Origin: Pigmentiphaga daeguensis | GTDB lineage: Bacteria; Pseudomonadota; Gammaproteobacteria; Burkholderiales; Burkholderiaceae_B | Direction: 5' to 3' | Length of the DNA stretch: 64,000 nt | Assembly (NCBI RefSeq): GCF_039523035.1 | Contig: NZ_BAAAEN010000010.1 | Location: 138,666 to 202,665 of the forward strand | In this document: in pieces, positions 8,393 to 17,040 of the stretch | Layout of the letters: each line of letters begins with the position of its first letter | How positions within the stretch are numbered: position 1 is the stretch's first letter | Program-made: the position numbers and the translations under genes | The notes under the pieces: model-generated | Told to the model about the DNA's origin: nothing | Databases searched by the model: none | What the model saw: only the letters and a program-made list of their open reading frames with translations

Positions 8393-9121
8393 ATGCAACC
8401 GACCGAAGCCCTTCGCGCCGCCTTCACGCCCCAGCAGGTCCTGCGCGCTTCCATCAACGTCGGCAATCCCATACTCGCCAGCCGTGACGACGAGCACGGC
8501 GCGCGCGGCGTATCGGTGGACCTGGCGCGGGAACTTGCCAGACGGCTGGGCGTCGGGCTGGAACTGGTGGTCTTCCCGTCGGCCGGCGAATCGGTCGAGG
8601 CCGTGGCCGCCGAACAGGCCGACATCGGCTTCTTCGCCATCGACCCCAAGCGTGGCGAGCACATCGCCTTCACCGACGCCTACGTGGTGATCGAGGGAGC
8701 CTACCTGGTACGCGACGGCTCGCCCATCGCCGCCCATGCCGACGTGGACCGGCCGGGCGTGCGGGTCACGGTCGGCAAGGGCAGCGCCTACGATCTCTAC
8801 CTGACCCGGAGCCTGCTGCAGGCCAGCGTCGAGCGGGCGCCGACGTCGCCGGCCGTGGTCGACGTGTTCCTGGAAAGCGGCGCGGACGTGGCGGCCGGCG
8901 TGCGCCAGCAGCTCGAAGCCGATGCCGCGCGGCTGGGCGGCGTGCATCTGTTGCCCAGTCATTTCATGTTGATCCGGCAGGCCATGGGCGTGCCCAAGTC
9001 GCGCGGCGATGCCGCCGCGGATTACCTGCGCGCCTTCGTCGAGGAAATGAAGGCCTCGGGGTTCGTCCAGGAAGCGCTGGCGCGCCATGGGATCACCGGC
9101 GCGGCGGTGCCCTCGGCATAA
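8393..9121 (+). CDS. Type 3 solute-binding-fold protein without signal peptide
   Basis: A 242-residue protein with the SBP_bac_3 fold: GVSVDLARELARRLGVGLEL, then ADIGFFAIDPKRGEHIAFTDAYV, the usual amino-acid-binding segment. Unlike transport proteins it has no Sec, Tat or lipoprotein leader: residues 1-15 (MQPTEALRAAFTPQQ) are hydrophilic and the fold starts at once. No ABC permease or ATPase is near. It may be a cytoplasmic enzyme or sensor using this fold, as cyclohexadienyl dehydratase uses it, or a binding protein that lost its leader. An AAGGA precedes the ATG. Confidence 0.8.
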   Translation: MQPTEALRAAFTPQQVLRASINVGNPILASRDDEHGARGVSVDLARELARRLGVGLELVVFPSAGESVEAVAAEQADIGFFAIDPKRGEHIAFTDAYVVIEGAYLVRDGSPIAAHADVDRPGVRVTVGKGSAYDLYLTRSLLQASVERAPTSPAVVDVFLESGADVAAGVRQQLEADAARLGGVHLLPSHFMLIRQAMGVPKSRGDAAADYLRAFVEEMKASGFVQEALARHGITGAAVPSA

Positions 9122-9133
9122 GGCCCGCGCCGC

Positions 9134-9934
9134 CTACCGCAAGCGCCGGCCCGGCCCCGCCAGGCTGCGTTCGATCCGCTTCCTTCTTTCTTCCAGTGCC
9201 TTGACCAGCGCCGGCACCCGCTCGGGCCGTATGCGGTCCTGTACCGCGCTCAGGCTCAGCGCCGCGGTGGGGGCGCCGCGCGCGTCCGATACCAGCACCG
9301 CCAGGCCGCGCACGCCGGTCATGACCAATCCGTCGCTCAAGGCGTAGCCGTCCCGGCGCGCCCGTGAGACCGCCTCGCGCAGCGACGGTTCCGACACGTT
9401 GGGGTAGGCCCGCAGCGGTTCGCGTATCGATTCGAACACCAGTTCCGCCTCGTCCTCGGGCAGCGCCGCGATCATGATGATGCCGCCCGCCCCCACGCCC
9501 AGCGGCCGGCGCGTGCCGACGTCGACGGTGAAGGCCTTGATGGGATAGGGTCCCATCTTGCGTTCGATGCAGACGGTGTCGTAGCCCGAGCGCACCGCCA
9601 GGAAGGCGGTGTCGCCGGTTTCGTCGGCCAGCGCCTGCATCTCGGGCCCGCACAGCTGGCGCAGGTCGGCGCGGCCGCTGGAGACGGACCAGCCCAGCAC
9701 CGCCATTTCCATGCCCAGGCGGTAGCGCCGGGTGTCCTCGTCCTGTTCCACCAGGCCGTGTTGCAGCAGGGAAGTCAGCAGCCGGTGGACGGTGGGCTTG
9801 GACAGGCCCGAGGCATGCTGGAGATCGATCAGGCGCAGGCCGGATTCGCCGGCCGACGCCAGGAGCCGCAGCACCGCGACGGCCCGGTCCACGGTCTGCG
9901 CGCCGCTGGTGTCGGGACGGTTCATGGCGCGCAT
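9134..9934 (-). CDS. IclR family transcriptional regulator
   Basis: The winged helix lies near residues 15-75 (TVDRAVAVLRLLASAGESGL, then ASGLSKPTVHRLLTSLLQHG) and the effector domain follows, with GVGAGGIIMIAALPEDEA. The start is uncertain: ATG at 9934 (MRAMNRP) or 9925 (MNRP), neither with a strong ribosome site; 9934 gives 266 residues. The gene follows the Bug gene by about 20 bp and is last in a leftward operon (dipeptidase, RraA-like, NIPSNAP, Bug, IclR), an arrangement consistent with feedback control of its own operon. Confidence 0.9.
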   Translation of the reverse strand: MRAMNRPDTSGAQTVDRAVAVLRLLASAGESGLRLIDLQHASGLSKPTVHRLLTSLLQHGLVEQDEDTRRYRLGMEMAVLGWSVSSGRADLRQLCGPEMQALADETGDTAFLAVRSGYDTVCIERKMGPYPIKAFTVDVGTRRPLGVGAGGIIMIAALPEDEAELVFESIREPLRAYPNVSEPSLREAVSRARRDGYALSDGLVMTGVRGLAVLVSDARGAPTAALSLSAVQDRIRPERVPALVKALEERRKRIERSLAGPGRRLR

Positions 9935-9954
9935 CGTAGCATGCGGGTTGGCCG

Positions 9955-10932
9955 TCACTCGCCGTCGAGCTTGATGCCGGTCTTGCTGACGATGCCGCTG
10001 TACAGGTCGATCTGCTGCTTCCAGAAGGCGGCCAGTTCCGCGGGCGTGGAACCGACGGCGTCGGACCCGGCATCCTTGAACCGCTGGCGCGACTGCGGGT
10101 CTTTCGCGGCGGCCGAGACGGCCGCGGCCAGGCGGTCCAGGACGGGCTGGGGCGTGCCGGCGGGCGCGTAGATCGCGACCCAGAACGGGAACGCGTAGCC
10201 GGGTACCGCCTCGGCCACGGTGGGCACGTCGGGCAGCATGGCCGAGCGCTCGGTGGTGGTCACTCCCAACGCGCGCACCCGTCCTTCATGGATGTTGCCT
10301 ATCTGCGGCGGCACGCCGTCCAGCATCATGTGGATGCGCCCGCCCAGCAGGTCCTGCATGGCCGCCGCCGTGCCCTTGTAGGGCACGTGCTGCATGTTGA
10401 CGCCGGCCAGGGTCTTGAACAGCTCCGAGGCCAGGTGGATGGCGGTGCCGTTGCCGGAAGACCCGTAGTTGTACTTGTCGGGATTCTTCCTGAGCAGTTC
10501 GACGAATTCCTTCATGTTCCGCGCCGGCACCTTGGGATTGACGACCATGACCAGCGGGAACTGGGCGACCAGGGACACGGGCGCGAAGTCCTTGACCGGG
10601 TCGAAGCCCAGCCGCTCCTTGCCCAGCAGGCCGGTGGCGACGGCGGACGAGGAATTGAAGATCAGGGTGTAGCCGTCCGGCGCCGCGTTGGCCACGGTCT
10701 TGGCGGCGATGGCGCCGCCGGCGCCGGCCATGTTTTCCACGACGACCTGCTGCTTGAGGTCCTCGGCCATCTTCACCGCCGCGATACGGGCCAGCTGGTC
10801 GATGCCTCCCCCCGGGGAGAACGGTACCAGCAGCCGTACGGGGCGGGTGGGGAAGTCGGCCGCGCGGGCCGGCAGGGAGGCGGTGGCGGCCAGCGCGAAG
10901 GCGGCCGCCCAGTGGATAAGGGGCTTGAACAT
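9955..10932 (-). CDS. Bug/TctC family periplasmic receptor
   Basis: The start at 10932 (MFKPLIHWAAAFALAATASL) follows GGAG at about 6 bp; signal peptide cleavage is likely after ARA. FPTRPVRLLVPFSPGGGIDQ is the Bug signature and VPYKGTAAAMQDLLGGRIHM the ligand-proximal helix region. 325 residues, normal for the family. Located between the NIPSNAP and IclR genes, so it probably imports the substrate of the RraA-like/dipeptidase-like enzymes. No TctAB genes are nearby. Confidence 0.92.
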   Translation of the reverse strand: MFKPLIHWAAAFALAATASLPARAADFPTRPVRLLVPFSPGGGIDQLARIAAVKMAEDLKQQVVVENMAGAGGAIAAKTVANAAPDGYTLIFNSSSAVATGLLGKERLGFDPVKDFAPVSLVAQFPLVMVVNPKVPARNMKEFVELLRKNPDKYNYGSSGNGTAIHLASELFKTLAGVNMQHVPYKGTAAAMQDLLGGRIHMMLDGVPPQIGNIHEGRVRALGVTTTERSAMLPDVPTVAEAVPGYAFPFWVAIYAPAGTPQPVLDRLAAAVSAAAKDPQSRQRFKDAGSDAVGSTPAELAAFWKQQIDLYSGIVSKTGIKLDGE

Positions 10933-10978
10933 GTATGTCTCCATTGTGCGGGCCTGTCGCGGCCCGTGTCGTGGCGCG

Positions 10979-11344
10979 TCAGGGTTGGCTGGACAGGTCG
11001 AGGCCGCGCGCGTCGTCGATGAGATGGGCCAGGCGTTCGCGGAAGAAGGGCGCCGGCTTGAGGATGCGGCACTCCTGCGCCAGCATCAGCGGCCGGGCCT
11101 GGACCAGGAAAGCCTTCCAGTCCGGGTCGGCGAACAGCGCCTCGCGGCAGTCCATGCGCTGCTGCAGGCTGCGGTAGCCCCATTGCGTGACGGTCTGGTT
11201 CAGGGCGCCGATCTCGCTCACGTAGTAGCCCAGCAGCGCGGGCAGGTGGCGCATCTGCGCGGCCATCCCTTCCTTCCTATAGAGCGCGACGAAGGCGTCG
11301 AGGTTGCCCGGGTGGAAGGTATAGAGGCGTTGTTCGACGATCAT
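10979..11344 (-). CDS. NIPSNAP family protein
   Basis: A 121-residue protein starting MIVEQRLYTFHPGNLDAFVALY, which matches the NIPSNAP ferredoxin-like fold (dimeric alpha-beta barrel). Its ATG overlaps the stop of the RraA-like gene as ATGA, so translation is probably coupled. Bacterial NIPSNAP proteins are often found in catabolic operons with unknown roles; some relatives of this fold are small monooxygenases or isomerases. No catalytic residues can be assigned. Confidence 0.85.
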   Translation of the reverse strand: MIVEQRLYTFHPGNLDAFVALYRKEGMAAQMRHLPALLGYYVSEIGALNQTVTQWGYRSLQQRMDCREALFADPDWKAFLVQARPLMLAQECRILKPAPFFRERLAHLIDDARGLDLSSQP

Positions 11345-12105
11345 GTCGCCTCCCGCTGGTCCTGGCTGAACTTGTAGACGTGGGTGCGCCTGGCCAGTTC
11401 GGGAATGGGCATGCCGTCCTGGATGTCGCGGTAGCGGCGGGCCTCGCCTTCGCCGATTTCCTGGGCGCGCTTGAGCACCGTCTCGACGGCTTCGCGCGGG
11501 ATGAAGCAGATGGCGCCTTCGTCGGCCACCACCAGGTCGCCGGGCCGCACCTGCACGCCGCGTATGTGCACGATGCCGTTGATGGCGACGGTCTCCAGCC
11601 GCCACTTGCCCGTGATGGAGCTGACGCCGCGCGACCAGATCGGGAAGTCCTGCGAGCGCGACTGCTCGACGTCGCGGATGGCGCCGTCGATGACGGCGCC
11701 CGCCTCGCCCTGGCGCTTGGCGATGGCGGCCGACAGCCCGCCCATGTTGGAGATGCCGGGCACGCCTTCGATGACGAGCACGTCGCCGGGTTCGGCCAGG
11801 TTGTGGGCCTCGATCTCGGCCATCTTCGAGATGCGGTCCTTGGCGCCCTTGTAGGCGTCATCGCGCTGTTCGACGTTGCGCAGGGTCAGCGCCGGGCCGG
11901 CCATGCGCCGCCCGGGCAGGGTGGGAGGCAGGTCGCAGCCCGGGACCACGCCGCACAGGCCCAGTTCGTCCATGGCGTCGGAGACGGTGCCGGTCAGGTC
12001 CTCCAGCGCCAGGAAGGCGTCGATGACGGCCTGCGGATAGCGGGGGATGTCGAGGTCGCCGAAGACGGCGGCGGGCAGCTTGCCCAGGGGAGTCTTGCTG
12101 GTCAT
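11341..12105 (-). CDS. RraA-like / HMG aldolase family protein
   Basis: A 254-residue member of the RraA/4-hydroxy-4-methyl-2-oxoglutarate aldolase family. Family signatures are present: GISNMGGLSAAIAKRQG, GAVIDGAIRDV (the conserved Arg-Asp) and PGDLVVADEGAICFIP. In the aldolases a divalent metal and the Arg-Asp pair promote retro-aldol cleavage of pyruvate-containing acids. The N-terminus is about 40 residues longer than in RraA itself. The operon context (Bug, NIPSNAP, dipeptidase-like) favours an aldolase or decarboxylase role over RNase E regulation. Confidence 0.88.
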   Translation of the reverse strand: MTSKTPLGKLPAAVFGDLDIPRYPQAVIDAFLALEDLTGTVSDAMDELGLCGVVPGCDLPPTLPGRRMAGPALTLRNVEQRDDAYKGAKDRISKMAEIEAHNLAEPGDVLVIEGVPGISNMGGLSAAIAKRQGEAGAVIDGAIRDVEQSRSQDFPIWSRGVSSITGKWRLETVAINGIVHIRGVQVRPGDLVVADEGAICFIPREAVETVLKRAQEIGEGEARRYRDIQDGMPIPELARRTHVYKFSQDQREAT

Positions 12106-12120
12106 GGGATGTCCTTGTGG

Positions 12121-13092
12121 TCAGGCGGCGGGCGTGCCCGCCATCACGATGCGGAAGAGCCGCAGGAAGTTGTCGCGGGCGATGGCGTCGATGTCGCGGC
12201 GCGCCAGGCCGATGTCCGCCAGGCCGGCCAGCATGTCCTGCTGGGCCTGCAGGTCGTTGATGGGATAGCGCCATGGCCAGGTCCCGTAGACCTCGGGTTT
12301 GCGCATGAATTCCTGGTAGCGCTCGGCCGGCTGGTCGGTGATGAAATCCGAGCCTATGCCCACGTGCGCCACGCCGATGCGGTCGACGGCATAGCGGATG
12401 TGCGCCACCACGTCCTGCGCGCCCGGGGTTTCGCCCGGCATGCGCACCAGCGGCGGCAGGTAGGTGATGCCCAGCACGCCGCCGTTGGCCTTGAGCGCGT
12501 CCAGCAATGCGTCGCTCTTGTTGCGGGCGTTGGGGCACAGGGCGTAGGCATTGGCATGGGTCACCGCCACCGGATGGCGCGAGAGGGCCAGCACGTCCAG
12601 GCCGCTGCGGTCGCCCACGTGCGACAGGTCGATGACGATGCCCAGGTCGTTCAGCACGCCCACCAGTTCGCGCCCCAGCGAGGACAGTCCGGCGTCGGCC
12701 GGTTCTGCGCAGCCGTCGCCGTACAGGTTGCGGATGTTGTGCGCGACCTGGATCACGCGCACGCCCAGCGCGTGGAAAAGCTCCATCAGCTTCAGGTCAC
12801 GCGCCACGCCCGGCACGTTCTGGTAGCCCAGCACGATGCCCAGCTTGCCCGCCTGCCTGGCTCGCTCGAAGCCGTCGCCGTCCTCGACCACCTGGACCAG
12901 GTCCGACAGGGTGGCGAGGTGCGCGCGGTAGTCCGCCAGCTGGTTCAGCGAATGGCGCAGGTCGGGGATGGGGTTGATGCCGCGAAAATTGTTCAGCGTG
13001 ATGTGGACGGCTTCCACGCCGTGGGCCAGGCAGGCCTCGGCGTAGGCGGCGGTCATGCGCGCGCCGTTCAGCAAGTCGAATACCTTGATCAT
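12121..13092 (-). CDS. Membrane dipeptidase (M19) family protein with altered metal site
   Basis: The start at 13092 (MIKVFDLLNGARMTAAYAEA) gives 323 residues; the frame upstream is a shadow. The TIM-barrel pattern of renal dipeptidases is clear: DLSHVG (His158), VTHANA (His179) and GIGSDF near the C-terminus. Two canonical zinc positions are changed: the early His-X-Asp is His30-Ile-Thr32, and the bridging Glu of Gly-Val-Glu-Gly is Gln91 in GYQNV. Classical dipeptidase chemistry is therefore doubtful. It leads the leftward operon that continues to the IclR gene and starts next to the operator pair at 13119-13200. Confidence 0.83.
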   Translation of the reverse strand: MIKVFDLLNGARMTAAYAEACLAHGVEAVHITLNNFRGINPIPDLRHSLNQLADYRAHLATLSDLVQVVEDGDGFERARQAGKLGIVLGYQNVPGVARDLKLMELFHALGVRVIQVAHNIRNLYGDGCAEPADAGLSSLGRELVGVLNDLGIVIDLSHVGDRSGLDVLALSRHPVAVTHANAYALCPNARNKSDALLDALKANGGVLGITYLPPLVRMPGETPGAQDVVAHIRYAVDRIGVAHVGIGSDFITDQPAERYQEFMRKPEVYGTWPWRYPINDLQAQQDMLAGLADIGLARRDIDAIARDNFLRLFRIVMAGTPAA

Positions 13093-13118
13093 GCTCGGTA
13101 GTTTTCCTGGTGATTGCT

Positions 13119-13200
13119 GGTCCGTAATATGGACCGGCGAGAGCAGGATTTTCTGTTTATAGAAATAATGTGTCGATATAGGTAGTCCGATATATGGACC
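13119..13200. promoter_or_regulatory. Two near-identical operators in a divergent promoter
   Basis: Two 17-bp imperfect palindromes, GGTCCGTAATATGGACC (13119-13135) and AGTCCGATATATGGACC (13184-13200), share GTCCG and ATATGGACC. Centres are 65 bp apart, about six helical turns. The AT-rich stretch between them probably carries the promoters of the leftward dipeptidase operon and the rightward molybdenum hydroxylase operon. The IclR protein at 9134-9934 is the nearest candidate binder. Confidence 0.65.
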
Positions 13201-13290
13201 AAAAGGGCAAAACGGGCGGCGCCGGTCCCCATGCCCGGGCCGGGGCCGGGAACGGCAGTTGCTGCGGCGCCGGGGCTTCCGGAGATCGCC

Positions 13291-13794
13291 ATGTGCCCTG
13301 CCCCCGCCTCGCAACCCGCCATGTTCCTGTCCACGAAAGTGGGCCTGACCGTCAACGGGGTGCGCCACGAGTTGCGCCTGGACCCTCGCACCACCCTGCT
13401 CGATTGCCTGCGCGAACACCTCGCCCTGACCGGGACCAAGAAGGGCTGCGACCATGGGCAGTGCGGCGCCTGTACCGTCCACCTGGATGGCCGGCGGGTC
13501 AATGCCTGCCTGGTGCTGGCGGCCACGCTGGACGGCCGCGAGGTGACCACCGTGGAAGGACTGGCCCGGGACGGCGGACTGCATCCGGTGCAGGCGGCCT
13601 TCCTGGAGCAGGATGCCTACCAGTGCGGCTACTGCACCGCGGGCCAGATCATGTCGGCGGCGGCGCTGCTGTCCGAACCCTGCGGCGAGACGGATGCCGA
13701 TATCCGCGAGGCCATGAGCGGCAACCTCTGCCGCTGCGGCGCATACAAGAACATCCTGGCGGCCGTGCGGCAGGCGCGCCGCGGCACCGCGTAG
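13291..13794 (+). CDS. Molybdenum hydroxylase, [2Fe-2S] small subunit
   Basis: The ATG at 13291 (MCPAPASQPAMF) is preceded by GGAG; an ATG at 13231 lies in the same frame without one. 167 residues. The plant-type [2Fe-2S] cysteines are in CDHGQCGACTVHLDG, and the second cluster site is QCGYCTAGQIM plus NLCRCGAYKN, as in xanthine dehydrogenase small subunits. Unlike E. coli PaoA there is no twin-arginine leader, so the enzyme should be cytoplasmic. First gene of a three-gene operon with 10- and 11-bp gaps. Confidence 0.93.
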   Translation: MCPAPASQPAMFLSTKVGLTVNGVRHELRLDPRTTLLDCLREHLALTGTKKGCDHGQCGACTVHLDGRRVNACLVLAATLDGREVTTVEGLARDGGLHPVQAAFLEQDAYQCGYCTAGQIMSAAALLSEPCGETDADIREAMSGNLCRCGAYKNILAAVRQARRGTA

Positions 13795-13804
13795 CGGGGC
13801 GGCC

Positions 13805-14806
13805 ATGGAAATATTCCAGCTCTGGCGAGCCGAAGACGTCGCCCAGGCGGTGGGTGCCGCCGCCTATGCCGAAGACCGCCAAGGCTCGACGGTCCGGTTC
13901 CTGGCGGGCGGCACGACGCTGATCGACCTGATGAAGCTGGACGTGGAACGGCCGGCCATGGTGATCGATATCAGCCATCTGCCGCTCGACCGCATCGAGG
14001 CCACGCCCGGCGGCGGCGTGCGCATAGGCGCGATGGTGCGCAATTCGGACCTGGCCCATGATCCGTTGATCCGCGAACGCTATCCGGTGCTGTCGCAGGC
14101 GCTGCTGTCCGGAGCCTCGGCGCAGTTGCGCAACATGGCGACGACCGGCGGCAACCTGTTGCAGCGGACCCGCTGCGTGTATTTCCGCGACGTGGCCATG
14201 CCCTGCAACAAACGCGAGCCTGGTTCGGGCTGTCCCGCCATCGGCGGCTACAACCGCAACCTGGCGGTGCTGGGGACCAGCGAGGCATGCATCGCCAGCA
14301 ATCCGTCGGACATGAACGTCGCACTGATGGCGCTGGGCGCCACGATAGACATCCAGGGGCCCGGAGGCGCGCGCACGGTGGCCATCGACGATTTCTTCGT
14401 GCTGCCGGGCGATACGCCGCAGCGCGAGACGGTGCTGGAGGAAGGCGAGCTGATCACGCACGTGACGCTGCCCGCGCTGCCAGCCGGCACCCGCTCCCAT
14501 TACCTGAAGCTGCGGGATCGCGCGTCCTATGAGTTCGCCCTGGCCTCGGCCGCGGTGGTCGTGACCATGGCCAACGGCAGCATCCAGGCCGCGCGGGTCG
14601 CCATGGGCGGCGTGGGCACGCGGCCCTGGCGCTCGCCGCCGGCCGAAGTCCTGCTGGCGGGCGGCGCGCCCTCGGCGGCGGTATTCGATGCCGCGGCGCG
14701 GGAATTGCTGCGCGAGGCGCGGCCGCAAAGCCAGAACGCGTTCAAGATCGAGCTGGCGCGGCGCTGCCTGGTCCACGCCCTGGATACCGTGACGGCGGCC
14801 GGCTGA
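13805..14806 (+). CDS. Molybdenum hydroxylase, FAD subunit with extra cysteine motif (PaoB-like)
   Basis: A 333-residue FAD-binding subunit of the xanthine dehydrogenase family with both flavin loops, FLAGGTTLIDLMKL and TTGGNLLQRT. Between the FAD motifs are Cys124, Cys134, Cys143 and Cys162 (RCVYFRD, MPCNKREPGSGC, EACIAS). This cysteine-rich insertion is known from PaoB/YagS, where it holds a [4Fe-4S] cluster, so a similar cluster is likely here. The subunit passes electrons from the Fe-S clusters of the small subunit to an acceptor. Confidence 0.92.
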   Translation: MEIFQLWRAEDVAQAVGAAAYAEDRQGSTVRFLAGGTTLIDLMKLDVERPAMVIDISHLPLDRIEATPGGGVRIGAMVRNSDLAHDPLIRERYPVLSQALLSGASAQLRNMATTGGNLLQRTRCVYFRDVAMPCNKREPGSGCPAIGGYNRNLAVLGTSEACIASNPSDMNVALMALGATIDIQGPGGARTVAIDDFFVLPGDTPQRETVLEEGELITHVTLPALPAGTRSHYLKLRDRASYEFALASAAVVVTMANGSIQAARVAMGGVGTRPWRSPPAEVLLAGGAPSAAVFDAAARELLREARPQSQNAFKIELARRCLVHALDTVTAAG

Positions 14807-14817
14807 CGGAGAGCGAA

Positions 14818-17040
14818 ATGACCCAGCACACCGAATCCTCCATCGGCGCCGGCCATATCCGCGTGGAAGGGCCGCTCAAGGTGACGGGCCGCGCGCGCTA
14901 CGCGGCGGACCACGGCTTGCCCGGCATGCTGCACGCCGTACCGGTATGCGCCACCGTGGGAAAGGGGCGCATCCTGGGCATCGAGACGGGCGTCGCCCGC
15001 GGCATGCCCGGGGTGCGCAAGGTCTACACCCGCGAGAACATCGGCCGTTTTCCGCGCGTGGACGAGAGCGCGGCCAAGCTGGACGAATACCGTCCGCCGA
15101 TGGAGGACGACGAGATCCGCTACTACGGCCAGTATGTCGCGCTGGTGGTGGCCGACACGCTGGAGCAGGCGATGGCCGCGGCGGCGGCGGTGGCCGTGCA
15201 ATACGACGCGCAGACGCCGGACGTATCCATGGATCTGGCGCCCGATGACGAACCGCGGGTGGATACCGAGCGCGGCGATGCGCCGGGCGCATACGCCCAA
15301 GCCGGGATCCGCATCGACCATACCTACACCACGCCGCCCGAGACCAACAATCCCCTGGAGATGCACGCCACCGTGGCGGTCTACGACGGCCGCGCGTTCA
15401 CGCTGTACGAAAGCTCGCAGGGCATCGTGAACCATCGCGTGGCGATGGCGCGCATGCTGGACGTGCCGGAAGATAGCGTCCGCGTCGTTACCGAACACGT
15501 AGGGTCGGGTTTCGGCAGCAAGCTCTGGCCCTGGGGACACTCGCTGCTGGCGGCGGCCGCGGCGCGCGACCTGGGAAGTCCGGTCAAGCTGGTGCTGAGC
15601 CGCCGGATGATGTTCCACAACGTCGGGCATCGCTCCAACACGAGCCAGCGCGTGCGCCTGTCCGCGACCAGGGATGGCCAGCTGACCTCGCTGCGGCACG
15701 ATTACCTGTTCCATGTGGCGATGGATGAATACCACAAGGAAAACTGCGGCGAGGCGACCGGCTTCCTGTACAGCACACCCAACCTGCGCGCCGCCTACGG
15801 ATCCGCGCGCCGGAACATCGCGCCCACTACGTCCATGCGCGGGCCGGGCGCCGTTCCCGGCCTGTACGCGATCGAATCGGCCATGGACGAGCTGGCCATC
15901 GAGCTGGGCATGGACCCCGTCGAACTGCGGCTGCGCAACGAACCCGAGCAGGACGAAGCGGCCGGCCTGCCCTTCTCGTCCCGCCACCTGCGCGAGTGCC
16001 TGCTGCAAGGCGCGGAGCGCTTCGGCTGGGCACGGCGCGATCCGCGCGTCGGATCCATGTGGCGCGACGGCCTGGTCCTGGGATGGGGCATGGCGGCCTG
16101 TTCATGGATGGCGGTCAGGCTGAAGGCACAGGCCAGCGTGGCGCTGCGGGCCGACGGTACCGCGCGCGTGGCCAGCGCCACGCAGGACATCGGCACCGGT
16201 ACCTACACCGTGATGGCGCAGATGGCGGGCTCGGTGCTGGGCCTGCCGCCCGACCGCATCGAGGTGGCGCTGGGAGACACGGCGCTGCCGCCGGGACCCA
16301 CCTCCGGCGGCTCGATGGCCACCGGTTCGCTCGTGCCCGCGGTGCTGGCGGCCGCCCGCGACGCGGTCCGCCAGCTGGCCGCCTGCGCCGCGCGCGCCGG
16401 CCTGCCGCAACTGGCCGGCGTGGCCGCCGACGACTTGCGGTTGACCGGCGGCCGGCTGCATGGCGCGGGGCGCCCGCCATCGTCCGGGGTGCCTTTCCAG
16501 GACGTGCTGCGCGCGGCGGGCATCGAGCGGATCGAGGGCCACGGCCAGTCCGAGGGCAGCGACGCCGACCCCCGGGCCAAGCGCCATTCCATGCATTCCT
16601 TCGGCGCTCATTTCGTCGAGGTGACCTGGGAGCCGGCCATCGCCCGGCTGCGCGTGGCCCGCGTCGTGACGGTGATCGATGCCGGGCGCATCATCAATCC
16701 GCGCACCGGCCGCAACCAGATCGAGGGGGCCGTCGTGATGGGGGTGGGCATGGCGCTGCTGGAAGAAACTTCCTACGATTCGCGCCAGGGCGCACCCGTC
16801 AACAACAACCTCGCGGACTACATGGTCGCCACCCATGCCGACGCGCCGGACATCGACGTGCATTTCGTCGAGCATCCGGACACCGTGCTGAACGAACTGG
16901 GCGCGCGGGGCATCGGCGAGATCGGCCTGGCCGGGGTGGCGGCTGCCATCACCTCGGCTGTCCACCATGCCACCGGCGTGCGCGTGCGGGACCTGCCGGT
17001 GAAGGTCGAGACGCTGCTGCAGGCGCGGTCAGCGGATTGA
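14818..17040 (+). CDS. Molybdenum hydroxylase, molybdopterin-binding large subunit (PaoC-like)
   Basis: A 740-residue catalytic subunit, close to PaoC/YagR in size. It starts with the cofactor-domain segment VEGPLKVTGRARYAADHGLP and ends with the conserved GARGIGEIGLAG, whose Glu (about residue 701) is the base that activates the Mo-bound water. PaoABC-type enzymes oxidise aldehydes or N-heterocycles; the substrate here is unknown. No XdhC/PaoD cofactor chaperone gene follows. The last 12 bp overlap the end of the convergent LysR gene. Confidence 0.92.
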   Translation: MTQHTESSIGAGHIRVEGPLKVTGRARYAADHGLPGMLHAVPVCATVGKGRILGIETGVARGMPGVRKVYTRENIGRFPRVDESAAKLDEYRPPMEDDEIRYYGQYVALVVADTLEQAMAAAAAVAVQYDAQTPDVSMDLAPDDEPRVDTERGDAPGAYAQAGIRIDHTYTTPPETNNPLEMHATVAVYDGRAFTLYESSQGIVNHRVAMARMLDVPEDSVRVVTEHVGSGFGSKLWPWGHSLLAAAAARDLGSPVKLVLSRRMMFHNVGHRSNTSQRVRLSATRDGQLTSLRHDYLFHVAMDEYHKENCGEATGFLYSTPNLRAAYGSARRNIAPTTSMRGPGAVPGLYAIESAMDELAIELGMDPVELRLRNEPEQDEAAGLPFSSRHLRECLLQGAERFGWARRDPRVGSMWRDGLVLGWGMAACSWMAVRLKAQASVALRADGTARVASATQDIGTGTYTVMAQMAGSVLGLPPDRIEVALGDTALPPGPTSGGSMATGSLVPAVLAAARDAVRQLAACAARAGLPQLAGVAADDLRLTGGRLHGAGRPPSSGVPFQDVLRAAGIERIEGHGQSEGSDADPRAKRHSMHSFGAHFVEVTWEPAIARLRVARVVTVIDAGRIINPRTGRNQIEGAVVMGVGMALLEETSYDSRQGAPVNNNLADYMVATHADAPDIDVHFVEHPDTVLNELGARGIGEIGLAGVAAAITSAVHHATGVRVRDLPVKVETLLQARSAD

